64,000 bases of DNA, from the NCBI RefSeq assembly GCF_050596425.1, contig NZ_CP192292.1, forward strand, positions 434,001-498,000, given 5' to 3'. The stretch's first letter is position 1. Each line of letters begins with the position of its first letter. This stretch comes from G963665925 sp050596425. Its GTDB lineage: Bacteria; Bacillota; Clostridia; Peptostreptococcales; Acidaminobacteraceae. Below the pieces are notes generated by a model. It worked only from the letters and a program-made list of their open reading frames with translations, was not told where the DNA came from and did no database searches. Position numbers and translations under genes: made by a program. Positions 17,529 to 26,088 of the stretch are shown here, piece after piece.

Positions 17529-18274
17529 TGTCAGTCGTATTTAAGAAGACTCAAGGTCTTGTAGATAAAGAAACTCATTACTGTCCAGGATGTACACATG
17601 GTATTATTCACCGTATCACTGCTGAAGTTCTTGAAGAACTAGGTGTTTTAGGTGAATCAATTGGTGTAGCACCAGTTGGTTGTTCTGTACTAGCTTATGA
17701 ATACTTCAACTGCGACATGCATGAAGCGGCTCACGGCCGTGCACCTGCTGTTGCAACTGGTATTAAGCGTGTGCACCCAGAAAAAGTTGTATTCACTTAC
17801 CAAGGTGACGGCGATCTAGCTTCAATCGGTACTGCAGAAGCTGTTCACGTTGCGCACAGAGGTGAAAAAATCACTACAATTTTCGTAAACAACGCTATTT
17901 ACGGTATGACAGGCGGTCAGATGGCACCTACGACTCTAATTGGTCAAAAGGCGACAACATCTCCACTAGGTCGTACAGTTGAGCACTCAGGCATGCCTCT
18001 AAAGGTATCTGAAATGTTCGCTACAATCCATGGCGCTGCATATATTGCACGTGTATCTGTTGATACGCCAGCTAACGTTCGTAAGGCTAAGAAGGCCATC
18101 AAGGAAGCCTTCCAGTGCCAGATCGACGGCAAAGGATTCTCAATGGTAGAAGTACTATCAACTTGTCCAACAAACTGGGGAATGACTCCAAAAGATTCTC
18201 TAACTTGGTTACGTGACAATATGATGCCATACTACCCAATGGGTAACTTCAGAACACCAGAGGAGGACAAATAG
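17528..18274 (+). CDS. vorA: 2-Ketoisovalerate:ferredoxin oxidoreductase, TPP-binding subunit
   Basis: 248 residues carrying the thiamine diphosphate site: HYCPGCTHGIIHR at the start, GDGDLASIG and NNAIYGMTGGQMAPTT for the TPP-magnesium motif. This is the catalytic subunit. Its ATG overlaps the vorB stop. The following gene starts one base after the stop, and AGGAGG lies within the end of vorA. Confidence 0.92.
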   Translation: MSVVFKKTQGLVDKETHYCPGCTHGIIHRITAEVLEELGVLGESIGVAPVGCSVLAYEYFNCDMHEAAHGRAPAVATGIKRVHPEKVVFTYQGDGDLASIGTAEAVHVAHRGEKITTIFVNNAIYGMTGGQMAPTTLIGQKATTSPLGRTVEHSGMPLKVSEMFATIHGAAYIARVSVDTPANVRKAKKAIKEAFQCQIDGKGFSMVEVLSTCPTNWGMTPKDSLTWLRDNMMPYYPMGNFRTPEEDK

Positions 18275-18275
18275 A

Positions 18276-18827
18276 ATGGTAAACGAAAAGGTTATTTGCG
18301 CAGGTTTTGGTGGCCAAGGCGTTATGTCTATGGGTCAGCTACTAACATATTCTGGTATGGTTGAAGGCAAGCAAGTTTCTTGGCTACCGTCTTACGGTCC
18401 AGAAATGCGTGGCGGTACAGCAAACTGTAACGTTATGGTTTCTGACAAGATGATCGGCTCTCCAATCATCACAAACGATGCATCATGTGCAATCGTTATG
18501 AACCTACCATCTCTTGAAAAGTTTGAGCAAGATGTTGTTGAGAATGGTCTTGTACTTGTAAACAGCTCCCTGATCGAAAAGAAGGTTTCTCGTTCAGACG
18601 TTAAGGCTATTTACATCCCAGCAAACGAAGTTGCCAATGAACTTGGTAACGCTCGTGTTGCGAATATGGTTATGCTAGGTGCATACATTGAGCTAAACAG
18701 CCCAGTGGAACTAGCAACTGTAAAAGAGACACTTACGAAGCTATTTGGCGCTTCTAAGTCTCACCTTATTCCAGTGAACGAACAAGCTCTAGAAAAGGGC
18801 GCGGCTCTTGCTAGAGAAATGAAGTAA
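18276..18827 (+). CDS. vorC: 2-Ketoisovalerate:ferredoxin oxidoreductase, gamma subunit
   Basis: 183 residues of the POR/KOR gamma family, with VICAGFGGQGVMSMGQLL, SWLPSYGPEMRGGTANC and the C-terminal NMVMLGAYIE. It completes the four-subunit enzyme. It is the last gene of the fermentation block; hairpins and a terminator follow. Confidence 0.92.
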   Translation: MVNEKVICAGFGGQGVMSMGQLLTYSGMVEGKQVSWLPSYGPEMRGGTANCNVMVSDKMIGSPIITNDASCAIVMNLPSLEKFEQDVVENGLVLVNSSLIEKKVSRSDVKAIYIPANEVANELGNARVANMVMLGAYIELNSPVELATVKETLTKLFGASKSHLIPVNEQALEKGAALAREMK

Positions 18828-18904
18828 GAGATTACTGGAAATAACCTAGGTATAGACAAATCCTTAGATTGATTTGTTTTCATACTCCTAATTTTCATCA
18901 CTTT

Positions 18905-18973
18905 CAGAGTGTGTTACTCTGAGCGGAAGGTAAACTTCCTGTAGCGCTTATGTTGCCCTTTGCAACAAAAGCG
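18905..18973 (+). other. Hairpin pair downstream of vorC
   Basis: CAGAGT-GTGTT-ACTCTG at 18905-18921, and a two-part stem CGCTT..TGTTGC / GCAACA..AAGCG at 18945-18973. Neither has a T-run. They could belong to a 3-prime UTR structure that protects the vor transcript. Confidence 0.45.
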
Positions 18974-19007
18974 TCTCACTTACCAATTACTCATTCTCTT
19001 GTTGTTG

Positions 19008-19039
19008 CGCCATATCCCAAAAGGGGTATGGCGTATTTT
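19008..19039 (+). terminator. Terminator of the vor operon
   Basis: CGCCATATCCC-AAAA-GGGGTATGGCG, an 11-bp stem with one G-T pair, followed by TATTTTC. Confidence 0.7.
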
Positions 19040-19062
19040 CTCGCGTTAGGCAACAGGAGTGC

Positions 19063-19127
19063 ATGAAAAAATGGGTGATTCCAGAAATCAAGCTCGCTTG
19101 AATTTCTGGAATCACCCATTTTTTCAT
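19063..19127. repeat. 65-bp near-perfect inverted repeat
   Basis: Arms of 31 and 32 bases starting ATGAAAAAATGGGTGATTCC; the right arm is the exact complement except for one extra A, and the loop is 2 bases. Such a snap-back DNA could form a cruciform or a very stable RNA hairpin. It directly precedes a GGTCCGCG-CC-CGCGGACC palindrome (19130-19147) and the 39-bp repeats. Confidence 0.9.
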
Positions 19128-19428
19128 ATGGTCCGCGCCCGCGGACCAAGAAATCGCAGATTTCGAGGGCGAAGCTGAGAATCACCAAGAAATCGCAGAT
19201 TTCGAGGGCGAAGCTGAGAATCACCAAGAAATCGCAGATTTCGAGGGCGAAGCTGAGAATCACCAAGAAATCGCAGATTTCGAGGGTGAAGCTGAAAATC
19301 ACCAAGAAATTGCAGATTTCGCGGGCGAAGCTGAGAATCACCAAGAAATCGCAGATTTCGAGGGCGAAGCTGAAAATTACCAAGAAATCGCAGATTTCGA
19401 GGACAAGTATATACTTTCAAGAACTTAG
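19102..19428 (+). pseudogene. Possible remnant frame of an acidic 13-residue-repeat protein
   Basis: The frame that reads the 39-bp unit as QEIADFEGEAENH is open from 19102 to a TAG at 19426-19428. Four of the six substitutions between copies are synonymous in this frame (GGC/GGT, GAG/GAA twice, ATC/ATT); the others give E to A and H to Y. It has no ATG, GTG or TTG start and no ribosome binding site, being cut off upstream by the inverted repeat and a TGA at 19099. It may be a decayed gene end, or the pattern may be chance. Confidence 0.35.
19145..19403. repeat. Tandem repeat, 39-bp unit, six full copies plus a partial seventh
   Basis: Units begin at 19145, 19184, 19223, 19262, 19301, 19340 and 19379 (partial). 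Copies 1-3 are identical; copies 4-6 carry six base substitutions in total and no indels. Each unit contains the small hairpin GAAATC-GCA-GATTTC. There are no spacers, so this is not CRISPR. The 39-base period keeps several frames open on both strands. Confidence 0.95.
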
Positions 19429-19651
19429 CGGGTGTAAATAAGGAAATCAAATTTTTTAGGCTCACGACTGTGCGAATATAGAGCGGAAGTAAATTAAAGA
19501 TCCCACAAAAAAATCTAAGAACAAAATAAATCACACATTCCCAAGAATAACCTGTTAATTCTCCTTCATCAAAGGTATAAATTAAGTATTAAAAGTGCTC
19601 ATTAGAATATACATACAAAAAATTATTCTAATAGACAGGTAGGTGACGGGT

Positions 19652-20152
19652 ATGAACATTGGATTTAAGAAAAGGTTAATAGCATGGTTGATTGATTTTG
19701 CCATCACGAGTCTTGTGGGAATTGTTGCGGCTATCAGTGCGGCTTCATTTATTGGTGTGGAACTTGGTCCGGTGCTTATGGATGAAAAACCCATGGTTAT
19801 GGCAGGGGTCTATTTCTTTCTACCGCTGATCATTGACTGGCTGTATTTTACCAGTTTTCATAGCAGTAAGAAACAGGCGACTATTGGTAAGCAAGTGATG
19901 AAGATTGTTGTAACATCAGACATGGGTGATCGTTTGACATTTGGTCGAGCCACGTTACGATATGTTGTTAAGGCCTTATGCATCATGACCCTAGGCTTTG
20001 GATTTATTCCAATAAAATTTACAAAGAGAAAGCAAGGCCTACATGACCTTTTTGCAGGAACGGTGGTTGTAGATGGGGAGTGTTGTGATCATTCCAATGT
20101 GACGGATTTGCTCAATTATGTGGATTCTCCAACCCATAAGAAGGCCAAATAG
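19652..20152 (+). CDS. RDD-family membrane protein
   Basis: 166 residues with the RDD pattern: KRLIAWLIDFAITSLVG at the start (the conserved R..D..), a central helix, then ATIGKQVMKIVV and FGRATLRYVVKAL. Three membrane segments. ATG 19652 with AGGTAGGTG upstream is preferred over GTG 19643. Family members are implicated in ion transport or lipoprotein display, but the role here is unknown. Confidence 0.85.
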   Translation: MNIGFKKRLIAWLIDFAITSLVGIVAAISAASFIGVELGPVLMDEKPMVMAGVYFFLPLIIDWLYFTSFHSSKKQATIGKQVMKIVVTSDMGDRLTFGRATLRYVVKALCIMTLGFGFIPIKFTKRKQGLHDLFAGTVVVDGECCDHSNVTDLLNYVDSPTHKKAK

Positions 20153-20242
20153 ACAAGCTCTTTTTTGAAAACGAAATTTTTAAGTATACTACAAAGAGCA
20201 TATAACCTGCAATTTGTAACAGTGACTAGACTGGCTAAATAT

Positions 20243-20270
20243 AAAAGCCCTGAAAATATTCAGGGCTTTT
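20243..20270 (+). terminator. Terminator of the RDD gene
   Basis: Perfect AAAAGCCCTGAA-AATA-TTCAGGGCTTTT, 90 bases after the stop. Confidence 0.9.
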
Positions 20271-20574
20271 ACTTATGGGTGGTGTCAGATCAAAGTCCCT
20301 TATGGGGCAAAGTAGAATAGGAAAAAACCATTGAGTATGGAGAATAAGATTATATGTTTTTAAATGGAAAGGCAAAAAATGTTAAATATTAATAACATAT
20401 ATGGATAAAATAGTTATTGCGTAGATCTATAGTGTAAAATGGAATTGGATATGAAGATTTGGACTTTTCAGACGGGAGAACTTTCACTAATTTAGGCACT
20501 TGCAGTATCAGTCATTCGCTGGCAATAGAGTGAGACCATGCAGGCTGCTGAGTTGCGAAAAGGAGAATAGAAAT
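20271..20574. other. Intergenic stretch before the Cache lipoprotein
   Basis: About 300 bases with no gene or clear promoter elements that I can defend. It ends in the ribosome binding site AAAGGAG of the 22-codon leader frame. Confidence 0.45.
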
Positions 20575-20643
20575 ATGACTTTTATGAAGTTCGCTGGAAA
20601 GAAAGAATTAAATGGTATAAAAGAGAATAAAAAAATCAGATGA
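20575..20643 (+). CDS. 22-residue leader peptide coupled to the Cache lipoprotein
   Basis: ATG 20575 has the strong site AAAAGGAG 8-9 bases upstream, and the frame encodes the basic peptide MTFMKFAGKKELNGIKENKK plus IR. Its TGA overlaps the ATG of the following lipoprotein gene (ATGA at 20640-20643). The lipoprotein has no good site of its own, so it is probably translated by coupling. An A7 run at 20629-20635 also leaves open a sequencing or natural frameshift joining the two. Confidence 0.5.
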   Translation: MTFMKFAGKKELNGIKENKKIR

Positions 20644-21683
20644 GTGTTAGAGCAAAGATCGGACTCACGGTCTGTATGCTTTTAGCCCTGGCAGCGACTG
20701 GTTGTGAAGACAGCAAACAGAATGAGGCTGACCAATCAAATGATCCACCAACGATGGATATAGGGGAACCTCACGGCACAGCGGGTGATAATGAAACGAC
20801 TAAAAGTGAAGATATGGGGAGACAACTTGCAGTTGAGTATTTGGAAAAAAAGCTAGAATTAAATGAACAATACGAATCCATAAAAGATTTGTTTGATGGA
20901 CTAAATACAAAAGACGCATATAAGGAAACTTTAAAAACCATACAGACAGATAATATTGATTATGTCTACCTGGCTTTTGAAGATGACACTTTTCAGATAG
21001 TGCCAAAGCAGGAACTGCCTCCAAATTATGTTCCATCAGACCGTCCTTGGTACATCGGGGCCCTTGAAGATGGTCATTACGAGGATGAGTACTTGGATGC
21101 TTTTTCTGAAAAAATGTTTTACTCTATAGCAGAACCAGTGGGAAATGAAAGTGTTGGCGAAGTGGTTCTAGGTATTGACTTTGTTCTTGAAAAAGACAGG
21201 GAAAAAGCTGAGGCTTATTCCAACTATATCTTTAATGAAATAGAAACGAAAAGTGAAAGGGACCAAGTGAACTTTATGGATCCCCAAGATCAAAGCAAAG
21301 GTCTAAGGCTAAGTGATAAGGACATACAGGCGTGGGAAGACTCTATTTTAAAGCACTCTCAAGCACTTGGTACACAAATGGGTGAAGAAGACCTAATGGG
21401 CCTTCTGAGAAGTGTATGCCAAGAAAATCCTCAAGTCGTCACAGCCTATATTGCATCGCCTGAGGGGGCTTTTTACTTGTCAGAGGATATAGAGCTTCCT
21501 GAGGACTATGACCCTAGGAAAAGGCCTTGGTATGACAAAGCGCTTGAGGAAAAAGGACTCTATGTTGCCGAACCTTATGAAGACATAACAACTGGTCAAA
21601 TGATCACATCAATTTTCATGGAACTGGACAAGGCACCAGAAAAGGGATGGGTCCTAGGTGTGGATTTGGGTCTAAATGAGTAG
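20640..21683 (+). CDS. Cache-domain lipoprotein without output domain
   Basis: 347 residues. A lipoprotein signal (LTVCMLLALAATGC, Cys22) anchors an extracytoplasmic protein with two segments bearing the Cache/PAS-like motif, DRPWYIGAL and KRPWYDKAL, each near the middle of a ligand-pocket fold. There is no membrane-crossing or signalling domain, so it can only sense or bind and must pass information through a partner. The start overlaps the stop of a 22-codon leader. Confidence 0.75.
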   Translation: MSVRAKIGLTVCMLLALAATGCEDSKQNEADQSNDPPTMDIGEPHGTAGDNETTKSEDMGRQLAVEYLEKKLELNEQYESIKDLFDGLNTKDAYKETLKTIQTDNIDYVYLAFEDDTFQIVPKQELPPNYVPSDRPWYIGALEDGHYEDEYLDAFSEKMFYSIAEPVGNESVGEVVLGIDFVLEKDREKAEAYSNYIFNEIETKSERDQVNFMDPQDQSKGLRLSDKDIQAWEDSILKHSQALGTQMGEEDLMGLLRSVCQENPQVVTAYIASPEGAFYLSEDIELPEDYDPRKRPWYDKALEEKGLYVAEPYEDITTGQMITSIFMELDKAPEKGWVLGVDLGLNE

Positions 21684-21750
21684 CAAGTAAGGAAACAATA
21701 GGAATCGAACGGAAGCATTCATGTGGGGAATCTGACTTGTGGGGTGGAAG

Positions 21751-23082
21751 ATGGAAGGCACAATTGGAAAAATTATAAAATTGTCCTGGCCTGTTATGGT
21801 CGGGACAATTTTACAGTCGCTTGTATACACCTGTGACTTGTTCTTTGTATCAAAGTTAGGAACTGTATTTGCTTCATCAGCCTCGCTGGGAACGTCTGCG
21901 GCAGGCGTCGTTTTTGTTATGTCTGCCATTATAGCGGCAGGGTCTATCGCTATTGCAGCAAGAGGATTTGGAGAAAACAACTGGGACAAAATAAGATCGG
22001 CAACAGGCAATGGTCTTTTATTGGCCATTCTTTTAGGTCTTTTTATCGGCATTGGCGGCCGCCACATTTCTGACTTTGTTGTACGCAATGTATATGGGGC
22101 CACAGAAACCAGCACAATTTTGTATACGACCACATATCTAAACATGGTGCTTATGGGGACGGCTTTTGTCTTTGTCAATTTTAGTATGCGAAATATTTTA
22201 CAAGGCATTGGCGACACAATGAGTCCTTTAATAATATTTGGCATTACAAACATACTTAATATTATCCTAGATCCCCTTCTCATATTCACGCTGGATATGG
22301 GTATTGGAGGGGCGGCCCTTGCCACAGTGATTTCACTTGGTGTGGGTAGCATTCTTGTGGTGATTCGGGTGATACAAAAAATATTTGAAGGCAAGTCGAC
22401 CTTATTTTTTTCATATTTAAGGATAGAAAAATCACGGACTTTGCAGATTCTAAAAGTGGGAAGCTGGGCCTGTATACAGCAAATTGCCCGTCCGATTACA
22501 GGCATGCTTATGTTTGCCATTGTTCTTAGGGCCGGTGGCAATGCAGGGACAGCAGCTTTTGGTATTGGCGGTCAGCTTTTTAGTTATACTTTTATATTTT
22601 TGTCAGGGCTTTCTGTAGCCATTTCCATCATGGTGGGGCAGGCTCTTGGTAGGGGTGATGAAAAAGAACTGGATCATTTAATCAAAGAGGGTCTTAAGCT
22701 GGGCGCCATTAACATGGTCGTGTTTGCAGTGCCATACGTTATTTTTCCAGATATACTTTTTAAAATTTTCCTTTCAGATCCTGAAGTGATCTCCATTGGA
22801 GTAAACTATCTTAGAATTGTCTATCTTGGCATTGTTGTGGTCATATTCCCTGTTATTTATGGTGGCGTTTTTCAAGGGGCTGGCGATACGAAGCCAGCTA
22901 TGTTATCATCATTAGTGGCAAATATGGTCTTCAAGGTTCCTGTTGCGTGGCTCCTTGTAACCATTTTTGATATGGGCATAAATGGTGTTTGGTGGGCAGT
23001 TGCAGGATCGGTGTTTGTAGAAGCCGCCGTCGGACACTTTTACATTAAGAAAGGCAGTTGGAGAGCGTTTCAACTGGAATAG
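21751..23082 (+). CDS. MATE-family efflux transporter
   Basis: 443 residues, 12 predicted helices in two homologous halves. The start KIIKLSWPVMVGTILQSLVY and internal GIGDTMSPL and FQGAGDTKPAML are MATE hallmarks. It exports drugs or metabolites using a sodium or proton gradient. ATG 21751 follows GGGGTGGAAG. The next gene begins 8 bases after the stop with its binding site inside this gene's end, so they are cotranscribed. Confidence 0.92.
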   Translation: MEGTIGKIIKLSWPVMVGTILQSLVYTCDLFFVSKLGTVFASSASLGTSAAGVVFVMSAIIAAGSIAIAARGFGENNWDKIRSATGNGLLLAILLGLFIGIGGRHISDFVVRNVYGATETSTILYTTTYLNMVLMGTAFVFVNFSMRNILQGIGDTMSPLIIFGITNILNIILDPLLIFTLDMGIGGAALATVISLGVGSILVVIRVIQKIFEGKSTLFFSYLRIEKSRTLQILKVGSWACIQQIARPITGMLMFAIVLRAGGNAGTAAFGIGGQLFSYTFIFLSGLSVAISIMVGQALGRGDEKELDHLIKEGLKLGAINMVVFAVPYVIFPDILFKIFLSDPEVISIGVNYLRIVYLGIVVVIFPVIYGGVFQGAGDTKPAMLSSLVANMVFKVPVAWLLVTIFDMGINGVWWAVAGSVFVEAAVGHFYIKKGSWRAFQLE

Positions 23083-23090
23083 GGTGACAT

Positions 23091-24182
23091 ATGGAGTTTT
23101 TAACAGCAATGCTGCTGATACTTGTTGCAGAGATGGGAGACAAAACTCAGATCGTGGCCATGGCTTTTGCAACAAAATACAAGATACACCAGATACTCAT
23201 AGGCGTGGCACTTGGATCTGCGGCCAATCATGGACTTGCTATCCTATTTGGAACATTCTTAACTCAGTATCTAGACATGAAGGTCATTCATACAGCAGCA
23301 GGACTTCTCTTTTTACTCTTTGCCTTCCTATCGCTTGACATAGAACCACCTGAGAACGAAGAAGACAACAAGGAAAAATTTGGGCCCCTTCTAACAGTGG
23401 CTTTGGCTTTTTTTATAGGAGAGCTGGGGGACAAAACACAATTGACGGCTCTATCCCTTTCGACGGATGCCTCTTACCCCCTTCTTATACTTCTTGGGAC
23501 AACCAGTGGAATGGTTTTAACCAGTCTTCTGGGAATATTGATTGCACAGCGTTTTGGTGAGCGTATACCAGAAGAAATTATGAAGGTGCTTGCAACGGTA
23601 GCCTTCCTTATTTTTGGCTGTCAGAAGCTTATTGATGCGGCGGGACTGTTGAACATTCAAGGCCAGTGGCTTGCCGTGGGACTTGCACTGATATTTCTTG
23701 TAATGGGTCTACGCTATAGAAGTTTTCATCTTAAGGTACAATCGATTCGGCGTACAAGACTTAAGCAAAAATCTGCAGAACTTTACAGAACAATTAATCT
23801 TGTGAAAAGTGGTTTAGAATCTATGTGCCGAGGTGAAGAACACTGTGGGAAATGTAAGGGACACAGTTGTCTGATTGGTTATATGAAATTGGTCTTATCC
23901 CTGCTTGAAAAAAATGAAGATGTGCCAGATCATACTCTTCAAGTGGTCAAGAATTTGATTCACCGAGATGTGCCTCCAAATATGCTTTACACGACGATGA
24001 AGGCCCTTATGACTTACTATAGCAGCCATCCAGAAGATTTTAAAAAGAATAAGCCTTTAAGGGAAATCAGAAAGGCACTGGAGGCCCTTCTACTTATTGA
24101 AAAACCAGGGGAGATCAAGACCTATGCTGAGTATGAAAAATGGATGACAAGCCATTTAACAAAGCCTGACGGCTTAAACTAG
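23091..24182 (+). CDS. TMEM165/GDT1-family (UPF0016) cation transporter with a Cys-rich C-terminal extension
   Basis: The first about 205 residues hold six helices with the two family motifs EMGDKTQ (14-20) and ELGDKTQ (111-117), which bind divalent cation; relatives export manganese or calcium. Usual bacterial members end near 190-230 residues, but this protein has 363. The extra cytoplasmic part includes a Cys cluster CRGEEHCGKCKGHSC around residue 245-260 and an otherwise helical region. The extension could sense metal, but I do not recognise it. Confidence 0.88.
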   Translation: MEFLTAMLLILVAEMGDKTQIVAMAFATKYKIHQILIGVALGSAANHGLAILFGTFLTQYLDMKVIHTAAGLLFLLFAFLSLDIEPPENEEDNKEKFGPLLTVALAFFIGELGDKTQLTALSLSTDASYPLLILLGTTSGMVLTSLLGILIAQRFGERIPEEIMKVLATVAFLIFGCQKLIDAAGLLNIQGQWLAVGLALIFLVMGLRYRSFHLKVQSIRRTRLKQKSAELYRTINLVKSGLESMCRGEEHCGKCKGHSCLIGYMKLVLSLLEKNEDVPDHTLQVVKNLIHRDVPPNMLYTTMKALMTYYSSHPEDFKKNKPLREIRKALEALLLIEKPGEIKTYAEYEKWMTSHLTKPDGLN

Positions 24183-24241
24183 GCAGACCTGATAGATAAG
24201 TGGTCTTGGGTTTTTATGAGAATATAAAAAGTAATTAATGG

Positions 24242-24266
24242 AAGCCCCCTCTTGATGAGGGGGCTT
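24242..24266 (+). terminator. Hairpin terminator after the TMEM165-like gene
   Basis: AAGCCCCCTC-TTGAT-GAGGGGGCTT, a strong 10-bp stem but only a short T-tract, 60 bases after the stop. Confidence 0.7.
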
Positions 24267-24502
24267 TAGCGTGCAGAGGAAGACCCACGTATGTTCTTGC
24301 TGGAGAGAATCCGTCTGAGCTATCAGTTCAAAAATGTGTCTTCCAGAGGCCTGGGGGAGATGTTGACTTCTGCTGGAGGCTAAGGTTATATAGGCCATAT
24401 CAAGGCCAAAGAGGAAAAAGGTACACCCATAAGCAGCATTATGGTAAAATAAAAACAGTTTGACAATAACCCTTATGGTGGGTAAATTCAGGAGGACGTA
24501 AA
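24267..24502 (+). promoter_or_regulatory. Region upstream of glmM
   Basis: No gene. GGAAGAC..GTCTTCC-type pairing around 24278-24343 suggests some RNA structure, but it is not a glmS ribozyme or a riboswitch I know. TTGACA (24460-24465) lies 17 bases before TAAATT (24483-24488), but that start point would fall inside the ribosome binding site, so another start such as TAAAAT at 24445-24450 may be used. Confidence 0.4.
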
Positions 24503-25852
24503 GTGGGTAGATTATTCGGCACAGATGGTGTGCGTGGTGTAGCTAATGTAGAGCTTACAAATGAATTGGCATATAAGCTGGGTCGCTTCGGCGCTCATGT
24601 TTTGACTGAAAATAAAGATAAAGCAAAAATATTAATTGCCAAAGACACAAGGGTATCTGGCGATATGCTAGAATCAGCAATGATATCGGGCATTCTGTCA
24701 GCAGGGTGTGATGTGATTAAAATTGGAGTCTTGCCGACGCCGGCAGTGGCCTACCTTGTAAGACATCTAGACGTGGATGCTGGGGTTATGATTTCCGCAT
24801 CGCATAATCCGGTTGAGTATAATGGCATTAAGTTTTTTGACAACAATGGCTTTAAGCTTCCAGATGCTGTAGAGGAAAAAATTGAAGACTATATTTTGAA
24901 TGATAAAGACCTTGAACACAACCCTTCTGGTACAGAGCTTGGACGTAAAACGGAAGTTTTCAGAGCCATGGACTTATACGCTGACTATGTGAAGTCAACA
25001 ATTGATGTCAATTTTGAAGGCATAAAAATAGCTGTGGATGCTGCCAATGGCGCGGCCTATGAAGTGGCGCGAAAAACGCTTAAGGATTTAGGGGCTGAAG
25101 TGACTTGCATCCACTCTGAGCCTGATGGTTTTAATATCAATGCAGGCTGTGGTTCCACACATCCAGAAATGGTTGCTGCAGAAGTGATTTTACAAAAAGC
25201 AGATATTGGACTGGCCTTTGATGGGGATGCTGATAGACTGATTGCAGTTGATGAGACGGGCAAAATTGTTGATGGTGATAAAATCATGGCCATTTGCGGA
25301 ACCCACATGAAAACAAAGGGTAAGCTTAACAATGATACAATTGTCGCTACAGTTATGAGCAACCTGGGTCTTGATATAGCTATGCAGGGGGAAGCTGTAA
25401 AACTGGAAAAAACAAGAGTTGGCGACCGCTATGTCCTTGAAGCCATGAAGGCGGGCAAGCATAGTCTTGGTGGAGAGCAGTCTGGTCATATTATTTTCCT
25501 AGACCATAACACGACTGGAGATGGTCTTCTAACGGCAGTGCAACTCATCAATGTTATGAAGGAAACAGGTAAGAAGCTTTCTGAACTGGCAAGTATTATG
25601 GACACCTATCCACAAGTTTTAAAAAATGCCAAAGTGACTAATTCTAAAAAGCACGACTACACAAGTGACGATGTGATCATAAAAAGAATCGCTGAGGTGG
25701 AAAAACATTTTAGTGGTCAGGGCAGGGTTCTTATTCGCCCATCAGGCACAGAGCCGCTTGTACGTGTTATGATAGAGGGCAAGGATCAATCTGAACTCAA
25801 TCAGTTTGCTGAAGAGCTCGTTGGTTTGATCGAAGAACGATTGGGTCGATAA
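24503..25852 (+). CDS. glmM: Phosphoglucosamine mutase
   Basis: Interconverts glucosamine-6-phosphate and glucosamine-1-phosphate for wall precursor synthesis. 449 residues, with FGTDGVRGVAN at the start, the phosphoserine loop SASHNP (98-103, Ser100), the magnesium site DGDADR (240-245), GEQSGHII and the phosphate-binding RPSGTEPLVRV. GTG start with GGAGG 7 bases upstream. GlmM usually follows cdaA-cdaR and is bound by CdaA; here it is a separate unit 22 kb downstream on the same strand. Confidence 0.96.
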   Translation: MGRLFGTDGVRGVANVELTNELAYKLGRFGAHVLTENKDKAKILIAKDTRVSGDMLESAMISGILSAGCDVIKIGVLPTPAVAYLVRHLDVDAGVMISASHNPVEYNGIKFFDNNGFKLPDAVEEKIEDYILNDKDLEHNPSGTELGRKTEVFRAMDLYADYVKSTIDVNFEGIKIAVDAANGAAYEVARKTLKDLGAEVTCIHSEPDGFNINAGCGSTHPEMVAAEVILQKADIGLAFDGDADRLIAVDETGKIVDGDKIMAICGTHMKTKGKLNNDTIVATVMSNLGLDIAMQGEAVKLEKTRVGDRYVLEAMKAGKHSLGGEQSGHIIFLDHNTTGDGLLTAVQLINVMKETGKKLSELASIMDTYPQVLKNAKVTNSKKHDYTSDDVIIKRIAEVEKHFSGQGRVLIRPSGTEPLVRVMIEGKDQSELNQFAEELVGLIEERLGR

Positions 25853-25979
25853 GAATAGGTTTTATTTAAAAGTTTTTATGGGCCTGGATGGGTTTTAAGG
25901 GGCTACAGTAAGGCACTTATGCCTCACTGGTGTCCTGTATATAATTCTGATTTAACAAGTGTCTTATGATGAAAATAAA

Positions 25980-26024
25980 AGAGCATCAGCAAGACTGGTC
26001 ATTAAACCAGGTTGCTGATGCTCT
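25980..26024. terminator. Bidirectional terminator between glmM and mnmH
   Basis: Arms AGAGCATCAGCAA / TTGCTGATGCTCT with an inner CTGGT..ACCAG hairpin and flanking A/T runs on both sides, placed between converging genes. Confidence 0.88.
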
Positions 26025-26088
26025 ATTTTGATTGCGTTATAGTCTTTTTTCGCTAGAAAGCACAATTTATATTGTGTCAGCCCTGTCA

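Noticed and set aside
16464..18827. 2-Oxoglutarate:ferredoxin oxidoreductase (KorAB)
   Set aside because: The sequences are of the shared family, but four-subunit layout and linkage to ptb/buk fit VOR better; biochemical proof is lacking.
19145..19403. CRISPR array
   Set aside because: Units are directly adjacent with no unique spacers and no cas genes are nearby.
18991..19534. Two long minus-strand open frames across the 39-bp repeats
   Set aside because: They stay open only because 39 is a multiple of three; starts are TTG/GTG without ribosome binding sites and copy substitutions are mostly non-synonymous in them.
24267..24502. glmS-type ribozyme or riboswitch before glmM
   Set aside because: None of the conserved ribozyme core sequence is visible; only weak hairpin pairing.
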